The position numbers were made by a program, and so were the translations under genes. The notes under the pieces were generated by a model. That model was not told the DNA's origin. It was given only the letters and a program-made list of their open reading frames with translations, and did no database searches. Positions 1-8,515 of a DNA stretch of 64,000 nucleotides are shown one piece after another (within the stretch, counting starts at the first letter, position 1; every line of letters starts with the position of its first letter). The DNA lies in the NCBI GenBank assembly GCA_963730365.1, contig CAVSRM010000008.1:310001-374000 (forward strand). The letters run 5' to 3'. This DNA is from Fodinibacter sp963730365. GTDB taxonomy: Bacteria; Actinomycetota; Actinomycetes; Actinomycetales; Dermatophilaceae.

Positions 1-940
1 TGAAACCGGAGAGGTTGATGACGACCGAGTGATCGATGGTGAGCCCGGTGACCTCGCCGACCACGTCGACGGTCGTCTGCCGGCCGGGGCTCTGCACGTC
101 GGGGAAGAGGTCCGGCCGGCCCTCGGCGAGCGTCCAGACTCCGTTCATGAGGCACTCGTCACCGCAGTTGTAGCCGTTGGGGTAGTAGTCGGAGAGAGGG
201 TTGCTGTCAGGGAACGGCACGTTCTCGAGGTTGCGCGGGATCCCGATGAGAAGCGTGTCGCCGGTGACGGTGTTCGTACTGACGACCATGAGGGAGTCGG
301 TGCGCACCCCCCAGCGGTCCTTGCCCGCGTCGGAGCCGATGAGCAGGGTGTTGACCCTGGGCACACCGGCCCACGGGTCGACGGCCCTGGCATCCATCGT
401 GGCGACGCTGGGGCTCGCAGGGTCGGGAGTGACCGGTCGAGGCGGCTCTCCGACGAAGACCTCATCGATGAGCGACGCCTGCACGTCGAGGTAGCGCACC
501 GCGATGGCGGTGGGCGCCGCGACCACCAGGCACGCAGCCGCAGCGAACCCGACACGGAGCCACGCCGCGCTGCGGGCGCCCCCCCACGACTGCTGGGCGG
601 TGAGCACGATGCTGCCCATCCACAGGACGGCCCCCACCATCAACACCACGCCGATCCGCTGGAGCAGGACCGGTTGCACCGCCACCTCGAGGGCCGAGCG
701 GAAGATCCCCCCCTCCCAGATCCGCACCGCGAGGTAGGTGCCGACGAGAACCGCTCCCGAGACCATGACCCACCCCAGGAGCCTGAACCGGGTGGCCAGC
801 AGCCCCGCGCCGGGCATGAGGGTGCCCATCGCGACGCGCCGGAAGTAGTGGGCACCACGGGGGGCGCGGTGGGCATGGGGGAGCGCCCTCGCGGTCTCTC
901 TCGTCCGCGACGTGGACCGCGAATGGTGCTCGACGGACAC
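1..940 (-). CDS. LCP (LytR-CpsA-Psr) family protein, C-terminus beyond window
   Basis: Partial gene whose 3' part lies outside the window; 313 codons are visible. The N-terminus has about four hydrophobic segments, then an extracellular LCP core that opens with VNTLLIGSDAGKDRWGVRTDS and continues through DTLLIGIPRNL to DHSVVINLSGF. The Asp and Arg residues of these motifs are the conserved pyrophosphate-binding positions of LCP phosphotransferases, which attach teichoic-acid or polysaccharide precursors to peptidoglycan at the outer membrane face. I chose the GTG at 940 because GAGGAAGG lies 4-5 bases upstream; no better in-frame start is seen before it. Four membrane segments before the LCP core are common in actinobacterial members. 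The family call is firm; the particular glycopolymer is unknown. Confidence 0.85.
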   Translation of the reverse strand, partial: MSVEHHSRSTSRTRETARALPHAHRAPRGAHYFRRVAMGTLMPGAGLLATRFRLLGWVMVSGAVLVGTYLAVRIWEGGIFRSALEVAVQPVLLQRIGVVLMVGAVLWMGSIVLTAQQSWGGARSAAWLRVGFAAAACLVVAAPTAIAVRYLDVQASLIDEVFVGEPPRPVTPDPASPSVATMDARAVDPWAGVPRVNTLLIGSDAGKDRWGVRTDSLMVVSTNTVTGDTLLIGIPRNLENVPFPDSNPLSDYYPNGYNCGDECLMNGVWTLAEGRPDLFPDVQSPGRQTTVDVVGEVTGLTIDHSVVINLSGF

Positions 941-1096
941 GCTGCCTTCCTCTGCAGGCGCGACGACATGGCCGAAACGGCCATGTTCCCAGACGGCAAC
1001 GATAACCCGATCGCCGAGGAGACCGCCGGAAGAGCGGTGGATGGGCGCGTGCCCCAACGGCACGTCGCGGCGGCGATGCGTGATGAAATGACGCGC

Positions 1097-1882
1097 ATGC
1101 CCTCACCTGCCACGCCCAGCGATCGTGTCCGCCAGGTCGGAGTCACCCTCGCGGAGGTCTCCTGCATCGTCGGCACCCTGGTCGGAGTGGGCGTCATCGG
1201 CACCCGGGTCGAGGAGTCCTCCGGTGGTGCGCTCGCGGCGGACGCGACCCTGGTCGCGCCGGCCGGCCCGGCCTTCGCGATCTGGACCCCCGTCTACATC
1301 GGGCTCGCCGCCTACACGATCTGGCAGTGGCTGCCCGAGCAGGCGAGCGACCGCAGACACCGCGCGATCGGTTGGCTCGCGGCCCTCTCCATGGTCCTCA
1401 ACGCCGCATGGCTCCTCGTCACCCAACAGGGGTGGCTCTGGGCGAGCGTGGTCGTCATCCTCGTGCTGGCGGCGACCCTCGGTGTGCTCGTCGAGCGACT
1501 GCAGCGCCACCAGTCCTACGGCAGGGACGAGTCGGTCATCGTCGACGGGACCTTCGGCGTCTACCTCGGCTGGGTCGCCGTGGCCGCCTGCGCGAACGTG
1601 ACGACCGCGCTCATCGAGAGCGGGGTCGACCCCCCGGGTGTCCTCGCGGTGGTCCTCGCCGTGCTGGTGCTGGCCGTGGCCGCCAGCCTCGGGGTGATGT
1701 TCGCGACGCACCTCGGTGGCCGATGGGCGGTCGCCTCGGCCATGGCCTGGGGGCTGCTGTGGATCGCGTACGGGCGAGTCTTCGACGAGCCCGAGTCAGT
1801 GCTCGTCGGGTTCGCCGCCGTCGTCGCGGCGATCATCGTGCTCGTCTCCGCTGGGCGGGTGCACACTCGCCTCGCCACCTGA
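1097..1882 (+). CDS. TspO/MBR-like tryptophan-rich membrane protein
   Basis: About 261 residues with seven or eight hydrophobic segments and little soluble sequence. The motif PAGPAFAIWTPVYIGLAAYTIWQW resembles the conserved first-helix region of tryptophan-rich sensory proteins (TspO/peripheral benzodiazepine receptor), here in the longer actinobacterial form, roughly 100 residues above classical TspO. TspO proteins bind tetrapyrroles and similar ligands in the membrane; nothing here shows which ligand. Possible starts are ATG at 1076, 1088 and 1097, none with a clear ribosome site. I give the last because the hydrophobic core begins about 20 residues after it. It is divergent from the LCP gene and convergent with the NRPS-like gene. 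Confidence 0.65.
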   Translation: MPSPATPSDRVRQVGVTLAEVSCIVGTLVGVGVIGTRVEESSGGALAADATLVAPAGPAFAIWTPVYIGLAAYTIWQWLPEQASDRRHRAIGWLAALSMVLNAAWLLVTQQGWLWASVVVILVLAATLGVLVERLQRHQSYGRDESVIVDGTFGVYLGWVAVAACANVTTALIESGVDPPGVLAVVLAVLVLAVAASLGVMFATHLGGRWAVASAMAWGLLWIAYGRVFDEPESVLVGFAAVVAAIIVLVSAGRVHTRLAT

Positions 1883-1970
1883 CCCCCGAGCACAGGGGAG
1901 TGGGCCCTCGAGACGGCGCCGCTACCCCATCGGGACCGTCAGTGGGCCACTGGCCACACTGATCCGACTG

Positions 1971-4900
1971 TCAGCGCTCTCCGTGCGACCTGCTGGGCCC
2001 CCAGGCGATGGCGAGCCCATGAGACCTTCCTCGCCCCACATCCCGCACCTGCAGGTACATGTCGTGCTCGTCCCAGGCCACGAGGCCCCCACTCACTGAT
2101 CGGACTCCGTTCACGGAGTCGAAATGCGCAAAGGGGAAGGACGCGCCGAGACCCAAGCACTTGGCGGCGGCCTCCTTGAGCGCCCACATGCGCCAGAACT
2201 CCTGAATCCCGTCCCCGTTTCCCAAGCCGGCGAGCACAGCGCGCTCGGCATCTGAGAGGACCCACTCCGAGAGCTCGCTGCACCTCAGGGCATGTGGGGC
2301 AAGGTCCACGCCGACGGATGACCGTTCCGAGAGAGCTACCGCGACCAGGTCGTCGGAGTAGGACAGGCTGATGTGGGGGGCGGGCTGCGGCCCGTGCAGG
2401 GTCGGTGCACCCCCTTGCTGGGTCGACAGCCACCAAGCCCCCGGCGCGTCCCCGGCCAGCTCCTGCGCCGCGGGCCCCTCCAACAGGAGCCGGACCAGGG
2501 CTCGCGAGGCAGCGAACTGGGCGCGCCTCACCGGGGACGACATCGTTGCGAGAGCAGCCCGGTCGGCGTGGGCCAGCAACGGGTCAAGCCCTGCTGCCTG
2601 CTCGCCGCAGGACGCGAGCGAGAAGAGATGGACGGTCACGCCCGGCGCCGGTACGTGGGGCGACTCGGCCCGCAGCGCTTCCAGCAGCGTCTGCGATGAG
2701 GCGGCGGGTCCTGATGGCGCCGCACCCCTCGAGGGCTCGACGGCCGCCGCAGGTTCCTGCCCGGAGACGCGTGGACGGCGCACCGGCCCGTCAAGGGTCT
2801 GCGAGGGCGATCCGACGGATCGCGGCTCCACCAGCACGGCACCGAGGGAAAGGGGCACAGCGGGCATGGCGGGGTTTCCGTGCCACCTCTGGCCGGGGGG
2901 GACGTCCTCGCCCTTCATCAGGAAGGAGTCGGACTCGATCACCGATCCCGCTCCCACGTGTGCCCCGTAGTGGATGAACGCCACCGGCGCCAAGGTGCAT
3001 CCGTCACCCAGAGTGATGGTGCCCGACTTGAAGGTCCCGTCCTCGAGCGAGTGGCCCTGGACGACGCTGCCCTGGTTGATGGTGCAGTAGTCGCCCACCG
3101 TGACCAACGACCTTTCGACCAGGCTGCCGCCGTCGTCGAACAGCTGACGGCCCACCCGCGCACCTTGCGCACGAAGAACCCAGGACTTGAAGGGTGTGCC
3201 GTTGAACAGGCCGGCACCCACGTTCGACCCCAGCTTCCAGAACCGCTCATGTTTCCAGAAGGTCGGGTCGTACAACGAGCAGTACTGGGAACGCTGTCGT
3301 CTGAACCCCTGCGTGGCCCATTCCAGCGGGAGGAAGTAGAGCACCGAGATGACGGGCAGGCAGAACAACACCAGGGCCAGAGGCCAGGGGCCGTACTCGT
3401 AGTGCAGATCCAGCGCACCGACGAACAGCGCGCCGCTGATGACGGCGAAGCCCCACCGACTCAGAAGAACCAGGACGATCGTCACGGTGTTGTAGCGCAG
3501 CTTCTCACCGAGCAGCCGCTCGTACCTACGCCCGGACTTCAAGTGGTCGAATGCCGCGTCCTGCGCCACGGTGCGCGGGATCTCGAAGGACGGGGAGCCC
3601 AGCAAACCGGTGTCGTGCCGAACCTCACCCGATATCGGCACGAGGACCTTGGTTGCCAGAAGGACGTTGTCGCCGATCTTCGCGTCTGGGCCGACCAGCA
3701 CACCGTTGCCGAAGAAGTTGTCACGCCCCACCCGAGTCGGAAGAACCCTGAATGCGGTACTGGAGTATTCCGCGTTCATGAGGGTGAGCCCGTCCGACAC
3801 CATCGTGCCCGTGCCGATCCTCACGAGGTAGGGGATGTCGTGGGCCACGGCCATACCGAAGTTGGTGCCCGTCTGGTGGATTGGCTTCAAGGAGTAGCCG
3901 AGCCGGGACAGGAAGCCGGTGATGTAGCTGCTGTCGCCGAACAGGGGGATGAAGGGAGCGTTCGTGAGGCGACGAATGGTCCGCAGCGCCCCGAACTGGA
4001 TGCCGTACAGGGGGTAGACGCGCCCGGGCTTGACCAGCAGGTTGATCAGTCGGGGGACCGTGAACACGAACAGCTGCCCGGCGAACAAGGACAGCGGGAG
4101 GAGGAGCAGAGTGGCCGCGACGACGGCAGCGTTGGCCGGCCAGGCATCCCACGGCAGCCGGTCGCTCCCCAGCAGAGCGGTGCGCTCATCCGGAAAGGCC
4201 CCGAGGAGCGCCCACACGATCATGAACAGGGCCGGCGTGAGCAGGAGGACCGGCCCCATCATGCTGTACACACCGAACAGCACACCCGCCAGCCGCCGCG
4301 GCTTGACCTCAGGGACGGTTCGGTAGTCGTCGTCGGTGGGCACCGCCGGCACCCCGTGCCAGTGCGCCCCAGCGGGAATGCATTGACCGCGCAGCAGGCT
4401 CGACGCATGCCCCAGCTGCCCTCCGGCCCCCACCTCGGTGTCGATGTCAAGGACGCCGCTGCCGCCGACGAAGGCCCCCTCCCCGATGCTCACCGGGCCG
4501 CTCTGGATGATCCCCGCCTCGGCCCGGTAGCAGCTGTACACCGCCCCGTGCAGGACCACCGCGTTCGCGCCGATGGTGAGCAGGTCCGGAAAGGCGGGGA
4601 TCTCGCTGGCATGGATCACGGCGCCCTTCCCGACCTTTGCCCCGAGCAGGCGCAGGTACCAACCGAAGAGCGGGGTACCGGCCGCCAGCCGCAAGGGACT
4701 CAGCCTCGTCAGTTGGTGGATGACCCAGAATCGAAAGTAGGCGATGCCCCACACGGGGATCCGCTGCACCTTCGCGCGGCCCATGAGCAGCCACTTGGCA
4801 GCGATCGGCAGCACGAAGAGGAACCCGAAGGTCGCGAGGGAGACGCCCATCGAACGGACCACGGCATCCAGCGGGCTGTCCGCCGCCATGTACCAGGTGA

Positions 4901-6917
4901 GCAGGAAGACGGCCATGAACGCCGACCAGACGCTCAGGGCGGCGAAGGACAGCGCTTGAGCGAGGGCGATCGTGACGTACGTGGTCGTGCTGACCCGGTG
5001 TGGCGGGAGGATGGGCTCGGGCGCGACCGTCGGCTGCGTTGCGACCCGGTCGGCGCGGCCTTGAAGCTCGGCGGCGAGCAACCTGACGGTGGGGTGCCTG
5101 TAGACATCCTTCATGGCAGGGGTCCCGAGGCCCGGAACCTGCCGCACCCGGGCGCAGAAGCGCGCCATCACCAGCGAGTTGCTCCCGAGGTCGTCGAAGA
5201 AGTGGGCGGTGGTCGAAACGTTCTCCATCCGCATGACGTCGGCGAGGATGTGGGACAGTTCGGTCTCGACCGGGCCATCCGGCGAGGTGTGGTCCTGCGA
5301 GGCGGGACGCTGGGAGGCGCTCGGTGGCGGCAGCTTCTTGCGGTCCACCTTGTCGGACGGCAGCATCGGCATGGCGTCGAGCTCGGTGAAGTAGGCCGGC
5401 ACCATGTATCCCGGCAGCTGGTCGCGCAGACGCTGACGCACCTCCACGGGGTCGATGGCGTCTGCGCCCGTGCGCCGGCAGTAGTACGCCGACAGATCGA
5501 CCACCCCCGGCTCGGGTCGGTATGGCTCCACGACCGCCGTCGCGATGCCGGGAACCTGTAGGAGGACCGACTCGATCTCGGTCAGCTCGATCCGGTAGCC
5601 GCGGATCTTCACCTGGAGGTCGATGCGCCCGAGGTACTCCACCTCCCCGTGCTCGTCGACCCTGCCCAGGTCACCGGTCCGGTAGATGCGGCCCGACGGG
5701 TTGTTGGGGAGCCGGTGGGTGTCCTCGACGAAGGCCTGGGCGGTGAGGTCGGGCCGGTTGACGTAGCCCGAGGACAGCGCCACGCCGCCGATACAGATCT
5801 CTCCGGCCTCACCGTGGGGGACGATCCGATCTGCCTCGGGATCGAGCAACACGATCGAGTAGGTGGGCAGGGGGACGCCGATGGTCACCCTTCGTTCAGG
5901 ATCCAGCACGGTCCAGGTCGCGGTGACCGTCGCCTCGGTCGGGCCGTACACATTGAGAAAGCGCCTGCCGGGTCGATGCCAACGGGCAATGAGATCCTGC
6001 GGGCAGGCCTCCCCCGACACGAGAATGAACCGGAGGTCGGGGATGTCGTCGTCGAGGGTCGCCAGCAGGGTCGGCACACAGCACATCCCCGTGACCCGGC
6101 GCTCGAGGAGGAACTCGCCGAGCTCTGCTCCCACCAGAGCCCCTCCCGGTGGCTTCGGCACCAAGGTCGCCCCCACCATCCACGGCACCCAGATCTCCTC
6201 GACCGAGAAGTCGAAGGCGATCGTCATCCCTTGGTAGAAGCGGTCAGAGCCCTGCACGCCGTAGACCTCGGCGGCCACGCGGGCGAAGTTGCAGATGCCC
6301 GCGTGCTCGATGGCGACGCCCTTGGGGCGGCCGGTGGAACCGGAGGTGTAGATGATGTATGCCAGCTCGTCCCGTGGGGGGTCCGTCTCATCCGGGCCCA
6401 GTCGCCGGCTGGGCTCCTGATCGATGGCGGCCCCTTCGGTGTCCAGCTGCACCACCTTGGCCTCCACCGAGGGAAGCAGCTCGACCAGGCTGGAGTGCGT
6501 GACGATGCAGCCGACGTCTGCGTCGCCACAGATGTAGGCGATCCTGTCTTGCGGGAAGCCGACGTCCAACGGGACGTATGCGGCGTTCAGCTTCAGGGCG
6601 GCGAGCATGGTGAGGTAGCCGTCCACCCCCCTGGTGAACAGCAGTCCCACCCGGTCGCCCGCGCTCACACCGCGCTTTCGCAGGTGACGGGCCAGCCGAT
6701 TCGCCTGGGCATCCAGCTCGGGATACGTCCAGGACTCCTCGTCATCGACGGCCAGTCGGTCGCCTCGCCCTTCCACGACGAGACGATCCACCTGCTGCTC
6801 GAACAGGTGGTGGAGTCTCTCGCCCGCCTCCCACCTGATGTGCTGCTCGTACGCAGCATCGATGAGGACGTTGTGGCTCGACTGGTTCGTGACCAGGTGG
6901 GTAGTGCTCACGGTCAA
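1971..6917 (-). CDS. Pls-like membrane NRPS (A-T-TM/LbH x3) with fused phosphopantetheinyl transferase
   Basis: 1648 residues. An adenylation domain (about 30-520) has YTSGSTGRPKG near 189, FDFSVEEIW near 235, NVYGPTEAT near 321, YRTGDLG, KIRGYRIELTEIE and PSDKVDRKKL. A carrier domain follows, with the attachment Ser in DDLGSNSL near 579. The rest of the core alternates pairs of membrane helices with three left-handed-beta-helix-like soluble repeats (about 770-860, 1010-1130, 1230-1340), the architecture of poly-epsilon-lysine synthetase (Pls) and related terminal-domain NRPSs that have no condensation or thioesterase domain. Residues about 1400-1648 form an Sfp-type phosphopantetheinyl transferase with SVGVDLAPH near 1532 and WALKEAAAK near 1580. 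Pls enzymes are usually near 1300 residues, so the extra length is this fusion. The start is TTG, overlapping the stop of the upstream aminotransferase (GTG at 6911 is an alternative). Predicted membrane homopoly(amino acid) synthetase; the substrate is inferred as diaminobutyrate from the neighbour. Confidence 0.85.
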   Translation of the reverse strand: MTVSTTHLVTNQSSHNVLIDAAYEQHIRWEAGERLHHLFEQQVDRLVVEGRGDRLAVDDEESWTYPELDAQANRLARHLRKRGVSAGDRVGLLFTRGVDGYLTMLAALKLNAAYVPLDVGFPQDRIAYICGDADVGCIVTHSSLVELLPSVEAKVVQLDTEGAAIDQEPSRRLGPDETDPPRDELAYIIYTSGSTGRPKGVAIEHAGICNFARVAAEVYGVQGSDRFYQGMTIAFDFSVEEIWVPWMVGATLVPKPPGGALVGAELGEFLLERRVTGMCCVPTLLATLDDDIPDLRFILVSGEACPQDLIARWHRPGRRFLNVYGPTEATVTATWTVLDPERRVTIGVPLPTYSIVLLDPEADRIVPHGEAGEICIGGVALSSGYVNRPDLTAQAFVEDTHRLPNNPSGRIYRTGDLGRVDEHGEVEYLGRIDLQVKIRGYRIELTEIESVLLQVPGIATAVVEPYRPEPGVVDLSAYYCRRTGADAIDPVEVRQRLRDQLPGYMVPAYFTELDAMPMLPSDKVDRKKLPPPSASQRPASQDHTSPDGPVETELSHILADVMRMENVSTTAHFFDDLGSNSLVMARFCARVRQVPGLGTPAMKDVYRHPTVRLLAAELQGRADRVATQPTVAPEPILPPHRVSTTTYVTIALAQALSFAALSVWSAFMAVFLLTWYMAADSPLDAVVRSMGVSLATFGFLFVLPIAAKWLLMGRAKVQRIPVWGIAYFRFWVIHQLTRLSPLRLAAGTPLFGWYLRLLGAKVGKGAVIHASEIPAFPDLLTIGANAVVLHGAVYSCYRAEAGIIQSGPVSIGEGAFVGGSGVLDIDTEVGAGGQLGHASSLLRGQCIPAGAHWHGVPAVPTDDDYRTVPEVKPRRLAGVLFGVYSMMGPVLLLTPALFMIVWALLGAFPDERTALLGSDRLPWDAWPANAAVVAATLLLLPLSLFAGQLFVFTVPRLINLLVKPGRVYPLYGIQFGALRTIRRLTNAPFIPLFGDSSYITGFLSRLGYSLKPIHQTGTNFGMAVAHDIPYLVRIGTGTMVSDGLTLMNAEYSSTAFRVLPTRVGRDNFFGNGVLVGPDAKIGDNVLLATKVLVPISGEVRHDTGLLGSPSFEIPRTVAQDAAFDHLKSGRRYERLLGEKLRYNTVTIVLVLLSRWGFAVISGALFVGALDLHYEYGPWPLALVLFCLPVISVLYFLPLEWATQGFRRQRSQYCSLYDPTFWKHERFWKLGSNVGAGLFNGTPFKSWVLRAQGARVGRQLFDDGGSLVERSLVTVGDYCTINQGSVVQGHSLEDGTFKSGTITLGDGCTLAPVAFIHYGAHVGAGSVIESDSFLMKGEDVPPGQRWHGNPAMPAVPLSLGAVLVEPRSVGSPSQTLDGPVRRPRVSGQEPAAAVEPSRGAAPSGPAASSQTLLEALRAESPHVPAPGVTVHLFSLASCGEQAAGLDPLLAHADRAALATMSSPVRRAQFAASRALVRLLLEGPAAQELAGDAPGAWWLSTQQGGAPTLHGPQPAPHISLSYSDDLVAVALSERSSVGVDLAPHALRCSELSEWVLSDAERAVLAGLGNGDGIQEFWRMWALKEAAAKCLGLGASFPFAHFDSVNGVRSVSGGLVAWDEHDMYLQVRDVGRGRSHGLAIAWGPSRSHGER

Positions 6918-8197
6918 CCGACGAGCCGCTGGTCCGCGACGTGCTCCTTGAGGGCCGCGTCGATGATCGACAGTCCATCGTCCAGGAGCTCGTCATCCGT
7001 CGTCAGGGGAGCCATGACCTTGATCACCTCATCGTGGGGACCACAGGCCTCGATCAGCAGGCCATTCGCGACGCACGTGCGGCGCACTGCCTCGGACAGC
7101 CCCGGGCTCACCACGTCCAAGCCCTGCATCATGCCGCGGCCCTTGCGGCGCGCCCCGGGCACGATGGACGCCAACTCGTCCAATCGGGCGCCGATCAGCG
7201 CGCCACGACGAGCGACGTCCCGGGCCAGTGGCAGGTCGGCCCAGAACTTGAGCAAGGTCGTCTCTGCGGTGATGAAGGCGTGGCCGTTCCCGCGAAAGGT
7301 GCCGTTGTGCTCGCCGGGTTCCCACTGGTCCAGCTCTGACCTGATCAGCAGGACCGACATCGGCAGGCCGAAGCCCGACAACGACTTGGACAGCACCACG
7401 AGGTCGGGAACCACTCCCATGCCCTCGAAGCTGAAGAAGGATCCGGTCCTCCCGCAGCCGGCTTGGATGTCATCCACGATCAACAGGGCGCCATGTTCGG
7501 CCGCTGTAGCCGCGACCCGCCTGAGCCACCCGGGAGAGGCCACGTTGAGCCCCCCTTCGCCCTGGACCGTCTCCACGATGATGGCCGCAGGGGCGTCGAC
7601 CCCGCCCGACGGATCTGCCAGCACCTTCGCGAGGAACTCGCTGGTGTCCGTCTCAGTGCCGCAGTAGCCGTCGTACGGCATGCGCGTCACACCGTGCAAC
7701 CCCTGGACGGCGCCCATTCGGTGATGTCTGTTCCCTGTCGCAGCCATGGCATTGCCGCTGACTCCGTGGAACGCGTTGGTGAAGGCGATGACGTTGGTTC
7801 GCCCAGTCACCTTCCGGGCCAGTTTGATTCCCGCCTCCACAGCGTTGGCCCCGGTGGGCCCGGTGAACTGCACGCGGTAGTCCAGGCCCCTTGGCCTGAG
7901 GATGACCTCAGCGAAGGTGGCGAGGAACCCACCCTTCGCCTGGGTGTGCAGGTCCAGTCCGTGAGCGATGCCATCGCCGGCGATGTACGCCAACAACGCC
8001 GACTTCATGTCGGGGTCGTTGTGCCCGTAATTGATGGAACCCGCCCCGGCGAGAAAATCAATGTACTCACGGCCGTCGATGTCGTTCACACGACTACCAG
8101 ACGCGGTTGACAACGTGCTCGAGAAGAATCGGCAATAACTGCGCGACTCAGATTCCCATTCGTCAAAGACCCCGGCGAAACTCTGATCCGCACCCAT
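6914..8197 (-). CDS. Diaminobutyrate--2-oxoglutarate aminotransferase (EctB family)
   Basis: 427 residues, the usual EctB length. This class III PLP aminotransferase has GPTGANAVEAGIKLARK, NAFHGVSGNAMAATGN, IVDDIQAGCGRTGSFFSFE and the PLP lysine in LSKSLSGFGLPMSVLLIR, all typical of the enzyme that makes L-2,4-diaminobutyrate from aspartate semialdehyde and glutamate. AGGGGAAGG sits 8 bases before the ATG. The stop codon overlaps the TTG start of the Pls-like synthetase, so the two are translationally coupled. No ectA (acetyltransferase) or ectC (ectoine synthase) lies nearby, so ectoine synthesis is unlikely; supply of diaminobutyrate to the synthetase is the natural reading. A dat/ddb-type aminotransferase for siderophore or peptide diaminobutyrate is the alternative annotation. 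Confidence 0.85.
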   Translation of the reverse strand: MGADQSFAGVFDEWESESRSYCRFFSSTLSTASGSRVNDIDGREYIDFLAGAGSINYGHNDPDMKSALLAYIAGDGIAHGLDLHTQAKGGFLATFAEVILRPRGLDYRVQFTGPTGANAVEAGIKLARKVTGRTNVIAFTNAFHGVSGNAMAATGNRHHRMGAVQGLHGVTRMPYDGYCGTETDTSEFLAKVLADPSGGVDAPAAIIVETVQGEGGLNVASPGWLRRVAATAAEHGALLIVDDIQAGCGRTGSFFSFEGMGVVPDLVVLSKSLSGFGLPMSVLLIRSELDQWEPGEHNGTFRGNGHAFITAETTLLKFWADLPLARDVARRGALIGARLDELASIVPGARRKGRGMMQGLDVVSPGLSEAVRRTCVANGLLIEACGPHDEVIKVMAPLTTDDELLDDGLSIIDAALKEHVADQRLVG

Positions 8198-8515
8198 TTC
8201 GTGCGCCTTCCCCTGAAGACAGCGTGGCGAGCCGGAGTCCCCTGGCGAGGCCGGTCACTGGCGCTCCCTGCTCAACCCCACTCCGCTGATCGCTGGAGTG
8301 GACACGTCGTGATGCTATCGGGGCGGTGAGCGCGATGTCTGGCTTTTACCAAATCTGCCCGGTTCAGGCAAACCCAGGACACATCTCGAGAACCGCGATC
8401 CGATCCCTGCCCCGTGCTGCCGCCACCCCCGGTGGGGACGTCCGCAGCTTCGACAGATCGCCGACGTCGCGTCGACCAACCTCCGCGAAGCCGCCTCGAT
8501 CGCGCACAGTGGAGC
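8198..8515. other. Divergent intergenic region upstream of the aminotransferase-synthetase pair
   Basis: 318 bases between the divergent EctB-family gene and the exported propeller gene. It holds an inverted repeat (separate entry) and an AT-richer patch near 8341-8360, the most promoter-like composition in the stretch. No convincing paired -35/-10 boxes could be fixed in either direction, and no small gene is supported. Confidence 0.4.
8278..8301. promoter_or_regulatory. Inverted repeat in the leader of the aminotransferase-synthetase operon
   Basis: CCACTCC, a 10-base spacer, then GGAGTGG, about 80 bases upstream of the EctB-family start. It could be a dimeric-repressor operator or a leader hairpin. 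No regulator gene is adjacent, so no ligand can be suggested. Confidence 0.3.

Noticed and set aside
2880..5561. 893-codon open frame on the plus strand opposite the Pls-like gene
   Set aside because: Antisense shadow of a GC-rich gene; Arg/Gly/Pro/His-biased product with no motifs, whereas the minus strand has complete domains.
6914..8197. Ectoine biosynthesis
   Set aside because: Only the ectB-type gene is present; ectA, ectC and ectD are absent and the partner is a synthetase.
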